Assembly (NCBI RefSeq): GCF_900168325.1
Contig: NZ_FVZE01000002.1
Span: 806,001-870,000, forward strand
DNA: 64,000 bases
Direction: 5' to 3'
Source: Novosphingobium mathurense
GTDB lineage: Bacteria > Pseudomonadota > Alphaproteobacteria > Sphingomonadales > Sphingomonadaceae
The first letter of the stretch is position 1; every line of letters begins with the position of its first letter. Positions 47,182 to 55,174 of this stretch are shown piece by piece. Both the position numbers and the translations under genes were made by a program. The notes beneath the pieces are model-generated. The model did no database searches, had not been told where the DNA came from, and saw only the letters and a program-made list of their open reading frames with translations.

Positions 47182-47934
47182 ATGTTGACGCTCTACAGCT
47201 TCGGTCCGGGGGCCAATTCGCTCAAGCCACTGCTTGCCCTTTACGAGAAGGGCTTGGAATTCACACCGCGCTTCGTCGATCCCACGCGGTTCGAGCATCA
47301 CGAAGACTGGTTCAAGAAGATCAATCCGCGCGGGCAGGTCCCGGCGCTCGACCATGACGGGCACATCATCACCGAATCGACGGTGATCTGCGAGTATCTC
47401 GAGGATGCCTTTCCCGAAGCTCCGCGCCTGCGACCCGTCGATCCGGTGAATATCGCTGAAATGCGGGTCTGGACGAAGTGGGTGGACGAATACTTCTGCT
47501 GGTGCGTTTCCACGATCGGCTGGGAACGGATGATCGGGCCGATGGCGCGGGCGCTTTCGGACGAGGAATTCGAGGCGAAGGTCGCGCGCATTCCCGTGCC
47601 GGAGCAACGTACGAAGTGGCGCACCGCGCGCGCCGGTTTCCCGAAGGACGTGCTGGCCGAAGAGATGCGCAAGATCGGCGTATCGGTGAACCGGCTCGAA
47701 ATGCGGCTTGCCGAGAGCCCCTGGCTCGCCGGCGATGAGTTCACATTGGCCGACGTTTGCAATTTCGCCATCGCCAACGGCATGCAGAACGGATTTTCCG
47801 ATATCGTCAACCGCGAAGCGACACCGCACCTCGTAGCGTGGATCGAGAAGATCAACGACCGCCCGGCCTGCAAGACGATGTTCGCTCACTCGAAAAGCGA
47901 ATTCGCCGACCGTGGCCGGAAAGTCACCGCCTGA
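47182..47934 (+). CDS. ligF: beta-etherase LigF
   Basis: 250 residues, very close to SYK-6 LigF by eye over the whole length: LYSFGPGANSLKPLLALYEK, DWFKKINPRGQVPALDHDGH, AEMRVWTKWVDEYFCWCVST and ADVCNFAIANGMQN. N12 and S13 are the expected glutathione-activating residues. LigF cleaves the (beta-S) ether of guaiacylglycerol-derived ketones with glutathione, giving a glutathione thioether and guaiacol-type phenol. It is first in the plus-strand row ligF-ligE-ligG-aldehyde dehydrogenase. Confidence 0.93.
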   Translation: MLTLYSFGPGANSLKPLLALYEKGLEFTPRFVDPTRFEHHEDWFKKINPRGQVPALDHDGHIITESTVICEYLEDAFPEAPRLRPVDPVNIAEMRVWTKWVDEYFCWCVSTIGWERMIGPMARALSDEEFEAKVARIPVPEQRTKWRTARAGFPKDVLAEEMRKIGVSVNRLEMRLAESPWLAGDEFTLADVCNFAIANGMQNGFSDIVNREATPHLVAWIEKINDRPACKTMFAHSKSEFADRGRKVTA

Positions 47935-47977
47935 CGGTTCCCACCGCCACGAACCTGCGACCAAGGAGCTTCCCGGG

Positions 47978-48799
47978 ATGGCCAGAGACAACCGTATTAC
48001 CCTTTACGATCTGCAACTCGCTTCGGGCTGCACGATCAGCCCCTTCGTCTGGCGTACGAAATATGCGCTGGCGCACAAGGGGTTCGACATCGATATCGTG
48101 CCCGGCGGCTTTACCGGAATCGCCGAACGGACGGGTGGGCGCAGCGAGCGCGTTCCGGTCATCGTCGATGACGGCGAATGGGTGCTGGACAGCTGGAAAA
48201 TCGCCGAATACCTCGATGAGCGCTATCCGGAACGGCCGATGTTGTTCGAAGGCCCTTCGATGCAACAGCTCACCAAGTTTCTCGACGCCTGGCTGTGGCA
48301 GACTGCGATCGGCCCCTGGTTCCGTTGCTATATCCAGGATTATCACGACCTGTCATTGCCCCAGGATCAGGCCTATGTCCGCCACTCGCGCGAGACGATG
48401 TTTCTGGGCGGGAAGACTCTGGAGGAAGTGCAGGCGGGCAGGGAAGATCGCCTGCCGCTGGTGCCTCCGACGCTGGAACCCTTCCGCAAGTTGCTGCGCG
48501 ATACGCCCTGGCTTGGCGGGGATGCGCCGAACTTCGCCGATTACACGGCGCTTTCCGTCTTTCTGTGGACGGCCTCGGTCGCAACGACACCACCTCTGAC
48601 CGAGGACGATCCCTTGCGCGGCTGGCTCGATCGCGGTTTCGATCTCCATGGCGGGCTGGGCCGGCACCCCGGGATGCACAGTCTTTTCGGCCTGCAACTG
48701 CGGGAAGGTGATCCCGAACCGTTCGTGCGTGACGGTGCAGGGATCGAGGTGGCTCCGGTCAACCGCGGAACTGCGCGAAGTGCCGAGATGGCGGACTGA
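47978..48799 (+). CDS. ligE: beta-etherase LigE/LigP
   Basis: 273 residues nearly collinear with SYK-6 LigE: RITLYDLQLASGCTISPFVW (S21 catalytic), FDIDIVPGGFTGI, RSERVPVIVDDGEWVLDSWK and WLGGDAPNFADYTALSVFLW. LigE and LigP act on the (beta-R) ether enantiomer, complementary to LigF. LigP cannot be excluded. AAGGAG lies nine bases before the ATG at 47978; the upstream frame is only the end of the ligF spacer. Confidence 0.9.
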   Translation: MARDNRITLYDLQLASGCTISPFVWRTKYALAHKGFDIDIVPGGFTGIAERTGGRSERVPVIVDDGEWVLDSWKIAEYLDERYPERPMLFEGPSMQQLTKFLDAWLWQTAIGPWFRCYIQDYHDLSLPQDQAYVRHSRETMFLGGKTLEEVQAGREDRLPLVPPTLEPFRKLLRDTPWLGGDAPNFADYTALSVFLWTASVATTPPLTEDDPLRGWLDRGFDLHGGLGRHPGMHSLFGLQLREGDPEPFVRDGAGIEVAPVNRGTARSAEMAD

Positions 48800-48812
48800 G
48801 AGGAGAGTGACG

Positions 48813-49646
48813 ATGGCATGGCACGAAGAGCCGCCGCCGGGTGCCCTGCGGATGTATCACATCCCGGGCTGCCCTTTTTCCGAACGCGTGGAAATCCTGC
48901 TCGATCTCAAGGGGCTGTCGGGGATCATGGCCGACCATGAAATCGACATCTCGAAGCCTCGGCCGGACTGGCTCCTGTCGAAAACGCGTGGGACGACCTC
49001 GCTTCCCGCGCTCGAGCTGGAGAACGGCGAAACCCTGAAGGAGAGCATGGTGATCCTGCGCTACTTCGAGGAGCGGTTTCCCGAACGGCCGGTCGCGCGG
49101 CGCGATCCCTTTGAACATGCGGTCGAGGCCATGCTTTGTGCCACGGACGGGCAGTTTACCGGTGCCGGTTATCGCATGATCCTCAACCGGGACCGCTCGA
49201 AGCGCGACGACCACAAGGCGGAAGTGGATGCGCAGTATGCAAGGCTGGATGATTTCCTGAGGCACTACAGCCCTGACGGCGATTATCTGTTCGCTACTTT
49301 CGGTTGGGCCGAAGTGGCCTTTGCGCCGATGTTCAAGCGCCTTTGGTTCCTTGAATACTATGAAGATTACGAAGTGCCCCGGCACCTCACGCGCGTATTG
49401 CGTTGGCGCGAAGCCTGTACCGAACACCCGGCCGTTGCGAACAGGCACAGTCATCGCGAGCTGATGACCCTGTATTACGATTACAGCCAGGGCGGCGGCA
49501 ACGGTCGTCTTCCTCAAGGGCGGCAGGTCTCCAGCTTCACTCTCGATCCGGCTTGGGACAAGCGTCCCATGCCTCCGCGCGACAAGTGGGGCACGCCTGC
49601 CACCGATCGCGAACTGGGCCTTGCCACCGCGACTGTCGGTGCCTGA
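48813..49646 (+). CDS. ligG: glutathione lyase LigG (omega-class GST)
   Basis: 277 residues close to SYK-6 LigG: YHIPGCPFSERVEILLDLKG (catalytic C20), EIDISKPRPDWLLSKTRGTT, FGWAEVAFAPMFKRLWFLEY and YYDYSQGGGNGRLPQGRQV. LigG removes glutathione from the beta-thioether, giving beta-hydroxypropiovanillone plus oxidised glutathione. It starts 13 bases after ligE with AGGAG upstream. Confidence 0.93.
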   Translation: MAWHEEPPPGALRMYHIPGCPFSERVEILLDLKGLSGIMADHEIDISKPRPDWLLSKTRGTTSLPALELENGETLKESMVILRYFEERFPERPVARRDPFEHAVEAMLCATDGQFTGAGYRMILNRDRSKRDDHKAEVDAQYARLDDFLRHYSPDGDYLFATFGWAEVAFAPMFKRLWFLEYYEDYEVPRHLTRVLRWREACTEHPAVANRHSHRELMTLYYDYSQGGGNGRLPQGRQVSSFTLDPAWDKRPMPPRDKWGTPATDRELGLATATVGA

Positions 49647-49689
49647 GATCTCCGATATTCTTACTCTTGCCGAGAACAGGACCATTTTC

Positions 49690-51126
49690 ATGAAGAGCTA
49701 CTTGCAGAACTATATCGATGGCAGCTGGGTCGACAGCGAAGGCGGCGTCGGGCACCCCGTCGTGAGCCCCGCAACCGAGGATACCTGCTCGCAGATCGTG
49801 CTGGGCACGGCGGCTGACGTCGACCGGGCTGTGGCGGCGGCGCGGCGGGCTTTCGAAAGCTTCGGGCAAACCACCCGTGAAGAACGCATGGCCCTGCTTG
49901 AAAGGGTGATCGAGGCTTACAAGGCCCGTATTCCCGACATTGCAGAAGCGATTGCAGTCGAGATGGGCTGTCCGATCTCGACGGCGTCCACCGCGCAGGC
50001 GGGATCGGGTGTGGCGCATCTTGGCCAGGCTTTGGCTGCTCTCAAGGACTTTGCGTTCTCCGAGAGCCTGGGCGAGAACACGGTGGTCCGCGAGCCCATC
50101 GGCGTTGTCGCCCTCATTACTCCCTGGAACTGGCCGATGAACCAGATCGTCGCCAAGGTCGGCCCATGCCTTGCTGCGGGCTGCACAATGATCCTCAAGC
50201 CCAGCGAGGAAGCGCCGACTTCCGCCGCGATCTTTGCCGAAGTCATGGAAGCGGCGGGCGTTCCTGCCGGTGTCTTCAACCTCGTGCAGGGGGACGGGCC
50301 CGGTGTCGGCACCGCGCTTGCGAAGCATCCGGGCATCGACATGATCAGTTTCACGGGTTCCACGCGTGCCGGCATCATGGTTGCCAAGAATGCCGCCGAT
50401 ACCGTCAAGCGCGTGTCGCAGGAACTGGGAGGCAAGTCGCCCAACATCATCATCGAAGGAACTCCCCTCGATGCCGCGCTGCCCGGAGGGGTGGGCGGTG
50501 TGCTGATCAATTCGGGCCAAAGCTGCGTCGCCCCTACGCGCATGCTGGTCCACAAGTCGCAGCATGATGAAGCGGCAAGGATGGTGGGTGAGATGTTCGC
50601 CGCCAAGCCGGTCGGCGATCCGATGACGGAAGGCCCGCATATCGGCCCGGTGGTGAACAAGGCGCAGTGGGACAAGATCCAGGGTCTGATCCAGAAGGGC
50701 ATCGACGAGGGCGCGACGCTGGTAACTGGCGGTCTGGGGCGTCCCGATGGTCTGGAGCGTGGCTTCTACGTCAAGCCGACCGTGTTCTCGAACGTGACCC
50801 CGGACATGACGATCGCCCAGGAGGAAATCTTCGGTCCGGTCCTGGCCATCATGCCTTACGAGGATGAGGATGACGCCGTGCGCATCGCCAACGACACGCC
50901 TTACGGTCTGGGCGCCTACATTGCCGGTGATCCCGCCAAGGCGAGCAAGATCGTCGGCAAGCTGCGGGCGGGCGCCGTTTTCGTCAACGCCGGCGGTCTC
51001 GTCTTCGACATGCCCTTCGGTGGCTACAAGCAGTCGGGCAACGGTCGGGAATTCGGCAAGTTCGGTATCGAGGAATTCCTCGAGATCAAGTCGGTCATCG
51101 GCGCATACCAGCCCGAAAACGCCTGA
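49690..51126 (+). CDS. NAD(P)-dependent aldehyde dehydrogenase
   Basis: 478 residues with a complete ALDH fold: NWPMNQIVAKVGPCLAAGCT, the general-base glutamate in VSQELGGKSPN, the catalytic cysteine in NSGQSCVAPTRM and EEIFGPVLAIM. It is the last gene of the lig row, 43 bases after ligG, so its likely substrate is the side-chain aldehyde made from beta-hydroxypropiovanillone (vanilloyl acetaldehyde), or vanillin. The ATG at 49690 with AGGA nine bases upstream is preferred over the longer frame. Confidence 0.88.
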   Translation: MKSYLQNYIDGSWVDSEGGVGHPVVSPATEDTCSQIVLGTAADVDRAVAAARRAFESFGQTTREERMALLERVIEAYKARIPDIAEAIAVEMGCPISTASTAQAGSGVAHLGQALAALKDFAFSESLGENTVVREPIGVVALITPWNWPMNQIVAKVGPCLAAGCTMILKPSEEAPTSAAIFAEVMEAAGVPAGVFNLVQGDGPGVGTALAKHPGIDMISFTGSTRAGIMVAKNAADTVKRVSQELGGKSPNIIIEGTPLDAALPGGVGGVLINSGQSCVAPTRMLVHKSQHDEAARMVGEMFAAKPVGDPMTEGPHIGPVVNKAQWDKIQGLIQKGIDEGATLVTGGLGRPDGLERGFYVKPTVFSNVTPDMTIAQEEIFGPVLAIMPYEDEDDAVRIANDTPYGLGAYIAGDPAKASKIVGKLRAGAVFVNAGGLVFDMPFGGYKQSGNGREFGKFGIEEFLEIKSVIGAYQPENA

Positions 51127-51171
51127 CGGGATCGGGAGGGCGGAGACCGTCCGGTGTCCGCCCTTCGGCAG

Positions 51172-51372
51172 TCAGGTCAGCTCCTTGATCGAAACGGTGC
51201 GACCTGCCGCCGCCGCCCGATTGGCGTCGCGGCGCAGGCGCTCGATCTCGAGGCGATCGGCCGGAGGATCCTCTTCGGGCAGGGCGGCGAGGGACGTCTC
51301 ATAGATTTCGCGGAAATCCCGGGCATATTCGGGATGGGAAAAGATGGGTCCCTGGTTGCTTCCGGCGAGCAT
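51172..51372 (-). pseudogene. C-terminal fragment of a LigD/LigL-type dehydrogenase
   Basis: The last 66 codons before the stop at 51172 read NQGPIFSHPEYARDFREIYE, then SLAALPEEDPPADRLEIERL and an alanine-rich end. This resembles the C-terminal extension of LigD-family dehydrogenases, in which an 'I(F/Y)xHPEFxxDF' element follows the GMRxN loop. No Rossmann fold or catalytic motif precedes it. It is best explained as the tail of a deleted gene. The family call is by eye. Confidence 0.5.
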
Positions 51373-51485
51373 CGTCCGACCCCGCCCTATCGCCGTGACG
51401 TCCCGATGCATTTTGCGCACCCGCGTTTCGGCAATTTGCTCGCCACACGCCAAACCGATTGAATTCCTTTCGCAGACACGTATTC

Positions 51486-51500
51486 GTATCTCAAGGATAC
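51486..51500 (+). promoter_or_regulatory. inverted repeat upstream of the symporter gene
   Basis: GTATC-TCAAG-GATAC is a perfect five-base inverted repeat with a five-base spacer, 54 bases before the MFS start. It could be an operator. Its half-site partly resembles the GTATG half-site at 34961. Confidence 0.35.
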
Positions 51501-51553
51501 TAAACGGGGTGGTGCCTGCCTGTGGCGGCTGCGCCCGCCAAGGGAGGAATTGG

Positions 51554-52861
51554 GTGAACGCGAAGGATCCACGGGACATTGTCGATAATGCTCCCATGTC
51601 ACGCGCGCAGATCGTGGCCGTGGCCATCATGGTCGGCCTGAACGCGCTGGACGGGTTCGACGTGCTTTCGATCAGCTTCGCTTCGCCGGGCATTGCTGCC
51701 GAATGGGGTATCGACAGGGTCGCCCTGGGTGCGGTCCTGTCGATGGAACTGATCGGCATGGCGGTCGGTTCGCTTGTCCTTGGAGGCGTCGCGGATCGCG
51801 TCGGACGGCAGCGTACGATCCTGGGCTGCCTCGCCGTGATGGCGCTGGGCATGGCGATGGTGACGCAGGCCGGCAGCATTGCCGAACTTTCGATCTGGCG
51901 TGTCCTGACCGGCCTCGGCATCGGCGGAATGCTTGCCTCGATCAACGCCGTGACGGCGGAATTCGCCAATGCCCGGCGCCGCACGATCGCCATGGGTCTG
52001 ATGGTGATCGGCTATCCGCTGGGTGCCGTGATCGGCGGTCTCATTTCGGCGGAATTACTGGTGCTGTTCGACTGGCGGGCCATCTTCTGGTTCGGCAGCC
52101 TGCTGACGGCCTGCTTCATTCCTCTTGTCTGGGCCTTTGCTCCGGAAACTGCGCAATACCTGCTGGTCCGCCGCGGTCCCCACACGCTGGAGCGGATCAA
52201 CCGGCTCATGGCGCGCTTCGGGCATGGCCCGGTATCAGCCTTGCCGCCCGAACCGTCCGGAAAGGACAAGCCGTCGCTTGCGGATATCTTCAGGCCCGGG
52301 CTCCTCGCGACGACCGTTCTCGTCACCTTCGCCTATTTTGCCCATATCGTCAGCTTTTACTTCATCCTGAAGTGGACGCCGAAAATCGTCGTCGACATTG
52401 GCTTCCCTGCGCCTGAGGCCGCTGGCGTGCTGGTTGCCGCGAACCTTGGCGGGGCGATAGGTGGCGGAATATTCGGGTTCGCCGTGCAGAAGTTGCCGCT
52501 CAAGGGCGCCACGATAGCCATGCTGTTCGGATCGGCGCTCATGATCGCCCTGTTCGGGGCTTCGGGTGTCCGGACATTGGCTGGCCTTTCGGCGCTGGCC
52601 TTCGTCTCTGGCCTCTTTACCAACAGCGCGGTATCCGGCCTCTATGTAATCTTCGCCCGGAGTTTCCCGACGCATGTGCGGGCGACAGGGACGGGATTTG
52701 CAATCGGTATCGGTCGCGGCGGCGCGGCGCTCTCGCCAATCCTGGCCGGCGTGCTGTTCGAGGCGGGATTTTCCCTGCCCTGGGTTTCCACCCTTATCGC
52801 GATGGGCTCGCTGTTCGCTGCGTTTGCGCTCATAACCATGCGGTTTCGTCCCCGCGATTGA
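51554..52861 (+). CDS. aromatic acid:H+ symporter (AAHS-type MFS)
   Basis: 435 residues with 12 predicted spans. It has the AAHS marks LNALDGFDVLSISFASPGIA in span 1 (Asp residues needed for transport in PcaK/BenK) and LGGVADRVGRQRTI in loop 2-3. It should import an aromatic acid such as vanillate or protocatechuate across the inner membrane. The GTG at 51554 is chosen because GGGAGG lies seven bases upstream. It is followed 39 bases later by an acyl-CoA dehydrogenase. Confidence 0.85.
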   Translation: MNAKDPRDIVDNAPMSRAQIVAVAIMVGLNALDGFDVLSISFASPGIAAEWGIDRVALGAVLSMELIGMAVGSLVLGGVADRVGRQRTILGCLAVMALGMAMVTQAGSIAELSIWRVLTGLGIGGMLASINAVTAEFANARRRTIAMGLMVIGYPLGAVIGGLISAELLVLFDWRAIFWFGSLLTACFIPLVWAFAPETAQYLLVRRGPHTLERINRLMARFGHGPVSALPPEPSGKDKPSLADIFRPGLLATTVLVTFAYFAHIVSFYFILKWTPKIVVDIGFPAPEAAGVLVAANLGGAIGGGIFGFAVQKLPLKGATIAMLFGSALMIALFGASGVRTLAGLSALAFVSGLFTNSAVSGLYVIFARSFPTHVRATGTGFAIGIGRGGAALSPILAGVLFEAGFSLPWVSTLIAMGSLFAAFALITMRFRPRD

Positions 52862-52900
52862 GGCGTTGCGGCCTGCGGTTCCAGGTATAGGAGAGCGAGC

Positions 52901-54598
52901 TTGGAATATCAGTCACACATCGACGCGCTTTGCCGACACCTTGAGATCGGGCCGTTTCGCGATGCCCTGGAAATGGCCGGTTGCGAGAGTGACGCGGATA
53001 CGTGGCGCGCCATCGTGGAAGAAGCCGGGCGGCTTTCCGAAGAGGTGGTTGCGCCGGTCGATCGCGTCATGGATCGGCAGGGCGCAAGGCTTGTCGATGG
53101 TAGGGTCGTCACCGCCGAAGGGCATCTGGCGGCATGGCAGGCTTATGCGCAAGGTGGATGGATCGGCCTGCCGTTGCCCGAGGAACGCGGCGGCATGGGC
53201 CTTCCGCTGGTGCTGCAGACCGCATGCGAGGAGCTGATCAACCGCGCATCGCCTGCTTTCGCGATGTTGGCGACGCCCAATCGCACGGCGGCGCAACTTC
53301 TCGCCGAGGCTGGACCTGACGAGCTGGCAAGCGAATGGGTGCCGCGCCTTCTCGCTGGCGAGTGGGGTGGTACGATCTGTATTTCGGAGCCTGATGCAGG
53401 ATCCGACGTCGGGCGTATCCGCACGCGTGCGGTGGCTGACGGGTGCGGAGGCTGGCGCATAACCGGGGAGAAATGCTGGATATCCTTCGGCGATCACGAC
53501 CTGACTGCGCGTATCGGGCATTTCATGCTGGCCCGTTCAGGCTCCGAGAGCGGAGTTCGTGGCCTCAGCCTTTTCCTCGTGCCCGATCGCGATGAGAATG
53601 GGCTTCGCAACGGGGTCTTCGTTCGGCGCATCGAGGAAAAGCTGGGCCTTCACGGATCGCCGACTTGCGCCATGGGGTTCGAGGATGCGCGCGGGTATCT
53701 GATCGGCGTGGAAGGGCGCGGCCTTCAGACGCTGTTCCACATGATGCTGCGCATGCGCCTGTCCTGCGGGCCCCAGGGTATCGGGGTTGCAACCGGCGCG
53801 TTCGAGTCAGGCTTGCGCTATTCCCGGGAAAGGCGGCAGGGCGGGCGGCCCGACGAGCCTCCCGTGCCGATTGCCGAACATGTCGATGTCCAGCGGATGC
53901 TGCTGCAGATGGCCGGTCGCATCGAGACCGCGCGAGGGGTCTCGCTGGCCTGTGCAGCTGCCCTGGACCTTGTCGCTTGCGCCCCGGATGCCGAGGCGCG
54001 GGCCCACTGGTCCTCTGTCGCGCAGTTCCTGTTGCCGCTGGTAAAGGACGGTGCGGCGCGACTTGCCTTCGATGTGTCGAGCATGGCGCTGCAGGTGTTC
54101 GGCGGAGCAGGGTATACGCGCGAATGGCCGGTCGAGCAGCGCCTGCGCGATGCGCGGGTCTTTGCGGTGTTTGAAGGTACCACCGGGATGCAGGCCACCG
54201 ATCTCGTCCATCGCCGCATTTGGCGCGAGGAGGGTGAGGGCCTTGCGCGCTTCTTGGCAATGGTTCGGGCAGACATGTGCGATGATGAACCGTCCCGGCT
54301 GCTGGCCGGAAGTATTGCCAGCCTGGAGCGGGTGACGCAGGAGATGGATGGCCTTCGCGATACGCCACGCGATGCCGATGCAGGCGCCGTCGCCTATCTC
54401 GATCTCTGCGCGATGGTCGCCAGTGGCTGGATTGCCCTGCGCATTCTTCACAGGGCAGGTGACGATGGCGTCGCCCGGCGCATGAAATCTGCAGCGGCCT
54501 GTTTCCTTGCAGAGTTGCCGATCCATTCGGCGGCGGCGGCTGACCTTGCCTGCCTGGGAGCAGAAAGGCTCGAGGATTTCGGTCAGCTTTTCGACTGA
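52901..54598 (+). CDS. acyl-CoA dehydrogenase
   Basis: 565 residues. The ACAD parts are GTICISEPDAGSDVGRIRTRA, WRITGEKCWISFGDHDL and the late VFGGAGYTREWPVEQRLRDA, with VFEGTTGMQATDLVHRR containing the catalytic Glu. It is the long form (with an extra C-terminal helical domain) seen in enzymes for 3-methylmercaptopropionyl-CoA and long or aromatic acyl-CoAs. FAD-dependent side-chain desaturation of an aryl-propionyl-CoA would fit the region but is inferred. TTG start at 52901 with GGAG eight bases upstream. Confidence 0.85.
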   Translation: MEYQSHIDALCRHLEIGPFRDALEMAGCESDADTWRAIVEEAGRLSEEVVAPVDRVMDRQGARLVDGRVVTAEGHLAAWQAYAQGGWIGLPLPEERGGMGLPLVLQTACEELINRASPAFAMLATPNRTAAQLLAEAGPDELASEWVPRLLAGEWGGTICISEPDAGSDVGRIRTRAVADGCGGWRITGEKCWISFGDHDLTARIGHFMLARSGSESGVRGLSLFLVPDRDENGLRNGVFVRRIEEKLGLHGSPTCAMGFEDARGYLIGVEGRGLQTLFHMMLRMRLSCGPQGIGVATGAFESGLRYSRERRQGGRPDEPPVPIAEHVDVQRMLLQMAGRIETARGVSLACAAALDLVACAPDAEARAHWSSVAQFLLPLVKDGAARLAFDVSSMALQVFGGAGYTREWPVEQRLRDARVFAVFEGTTGMQATDLVHRRIWREEGEGLARFLAMVRADMCDDEPSRLLAGSIASLERVTQEMDGLRDTPRDADAGAVAYLDLCAMVASGWIALRILHRAGDDGVARRMKSAAACFLAELPIHSAAAADLACLGAERLEDFGQLFD

Positions 54599-54601
54599 GG
54601 C

Positions 54602-55069
54602 TTACACTCCGCCGATGTCGACCTCGTGGATGCGTTTCAGGAGGGCTGCCAGCATGTGGAATTCGGCTTCGGAAAAGCGCTCCCGCAGCCATCTGCCCAG
54701 TTCACCACTGCGTTCATGCGCCGCGGACAGCATGGCCACTCCGGCTTCGGTGATGTCGAGTGTCTGCCGACGTCGGTCTTCCGCGGATTGCCCGCGCACG
54801 ATCAGCCCGCGGCCTTCGAGACGGTTGATGATGCCCATCACCGTTGCCCGGTCCATCTGTAGGGTGCGACCGATGTCCGCCTGAGAGGTGCCCGGGTTTT
54901 CGGCAATCAGGAGCATTGCCGTCAGCTGGGTCTGCGTGATTCCGAGATCGCTGAATATCTCCGAGAAGCGACGCTGCGTGGCGCTTTGCGCCAAGCGCAA
55001 ATGGAGATCCAGTACGTGGTCCAGGGTGCGGCCAGCTGTCAGTCCTGCGAATGTTTCGGCATCCTTCAT
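54602..55069 (-). CDS. MarR-family transcriptional regulator
   Basis: 155 residues with a winged helix: LGITQTQLTAMLLIAENPGT, QADIGRTLQMDRATVMGIIN for the recognition helix and RGQSAEDRRRQTLDITEAGV for the wing. Members usually bind palindromes as dimers and release DNA upon binding phenolics or aryl-CoA thioesters. It is divergent from the lignostilbene dioxygenase gene, 105 bases away, with an operator-like element (55130-55148) in between. It is the best local candidate for the shared 19-base motif. Confidence 0.92.
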   Translation of the reverse strand: MKDAETFAGLTAGRTLDHVLDLHLRLAQSATQRRFSEIFSDLGITQTQLTAMLLIAENPGTSQADIGRTLQMDRATVMGIINRLEGRGLIVRGQSAEDRRRQTLDITEAGVAMLSAAHERSGELGRWLRERFSEAEFHMLAALLKRIHEVDIGGV

Positions 55070-55129
55070 TTTCCCCTGTTGCTTGCGTTTTCGGGAATCG
55101 TCAAGCGATGCCTTGGAATAAATATGTTA

Positions 55130-55148
55130 GTGGTGCATACAAAATTTA
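55130..55148 (+). promoter_or_regulatory. candidate operator, copy 2 (lignostilbene dioxygenase / marR)
   Basis: TAGTGGTGCATACAAAATT. The right half CATACAAA is identical to copy 1, the left half TAGT is kept, and the four middle bases differ. It lies 27 bases before the dioxygenase ATG and 61 bases before the marR ATG, so a bound protein could repress both. Confidence 0.45.
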
Positions 55149-55174
55149 CCGAAAGTATCTGAGCTGGAGAGGCC

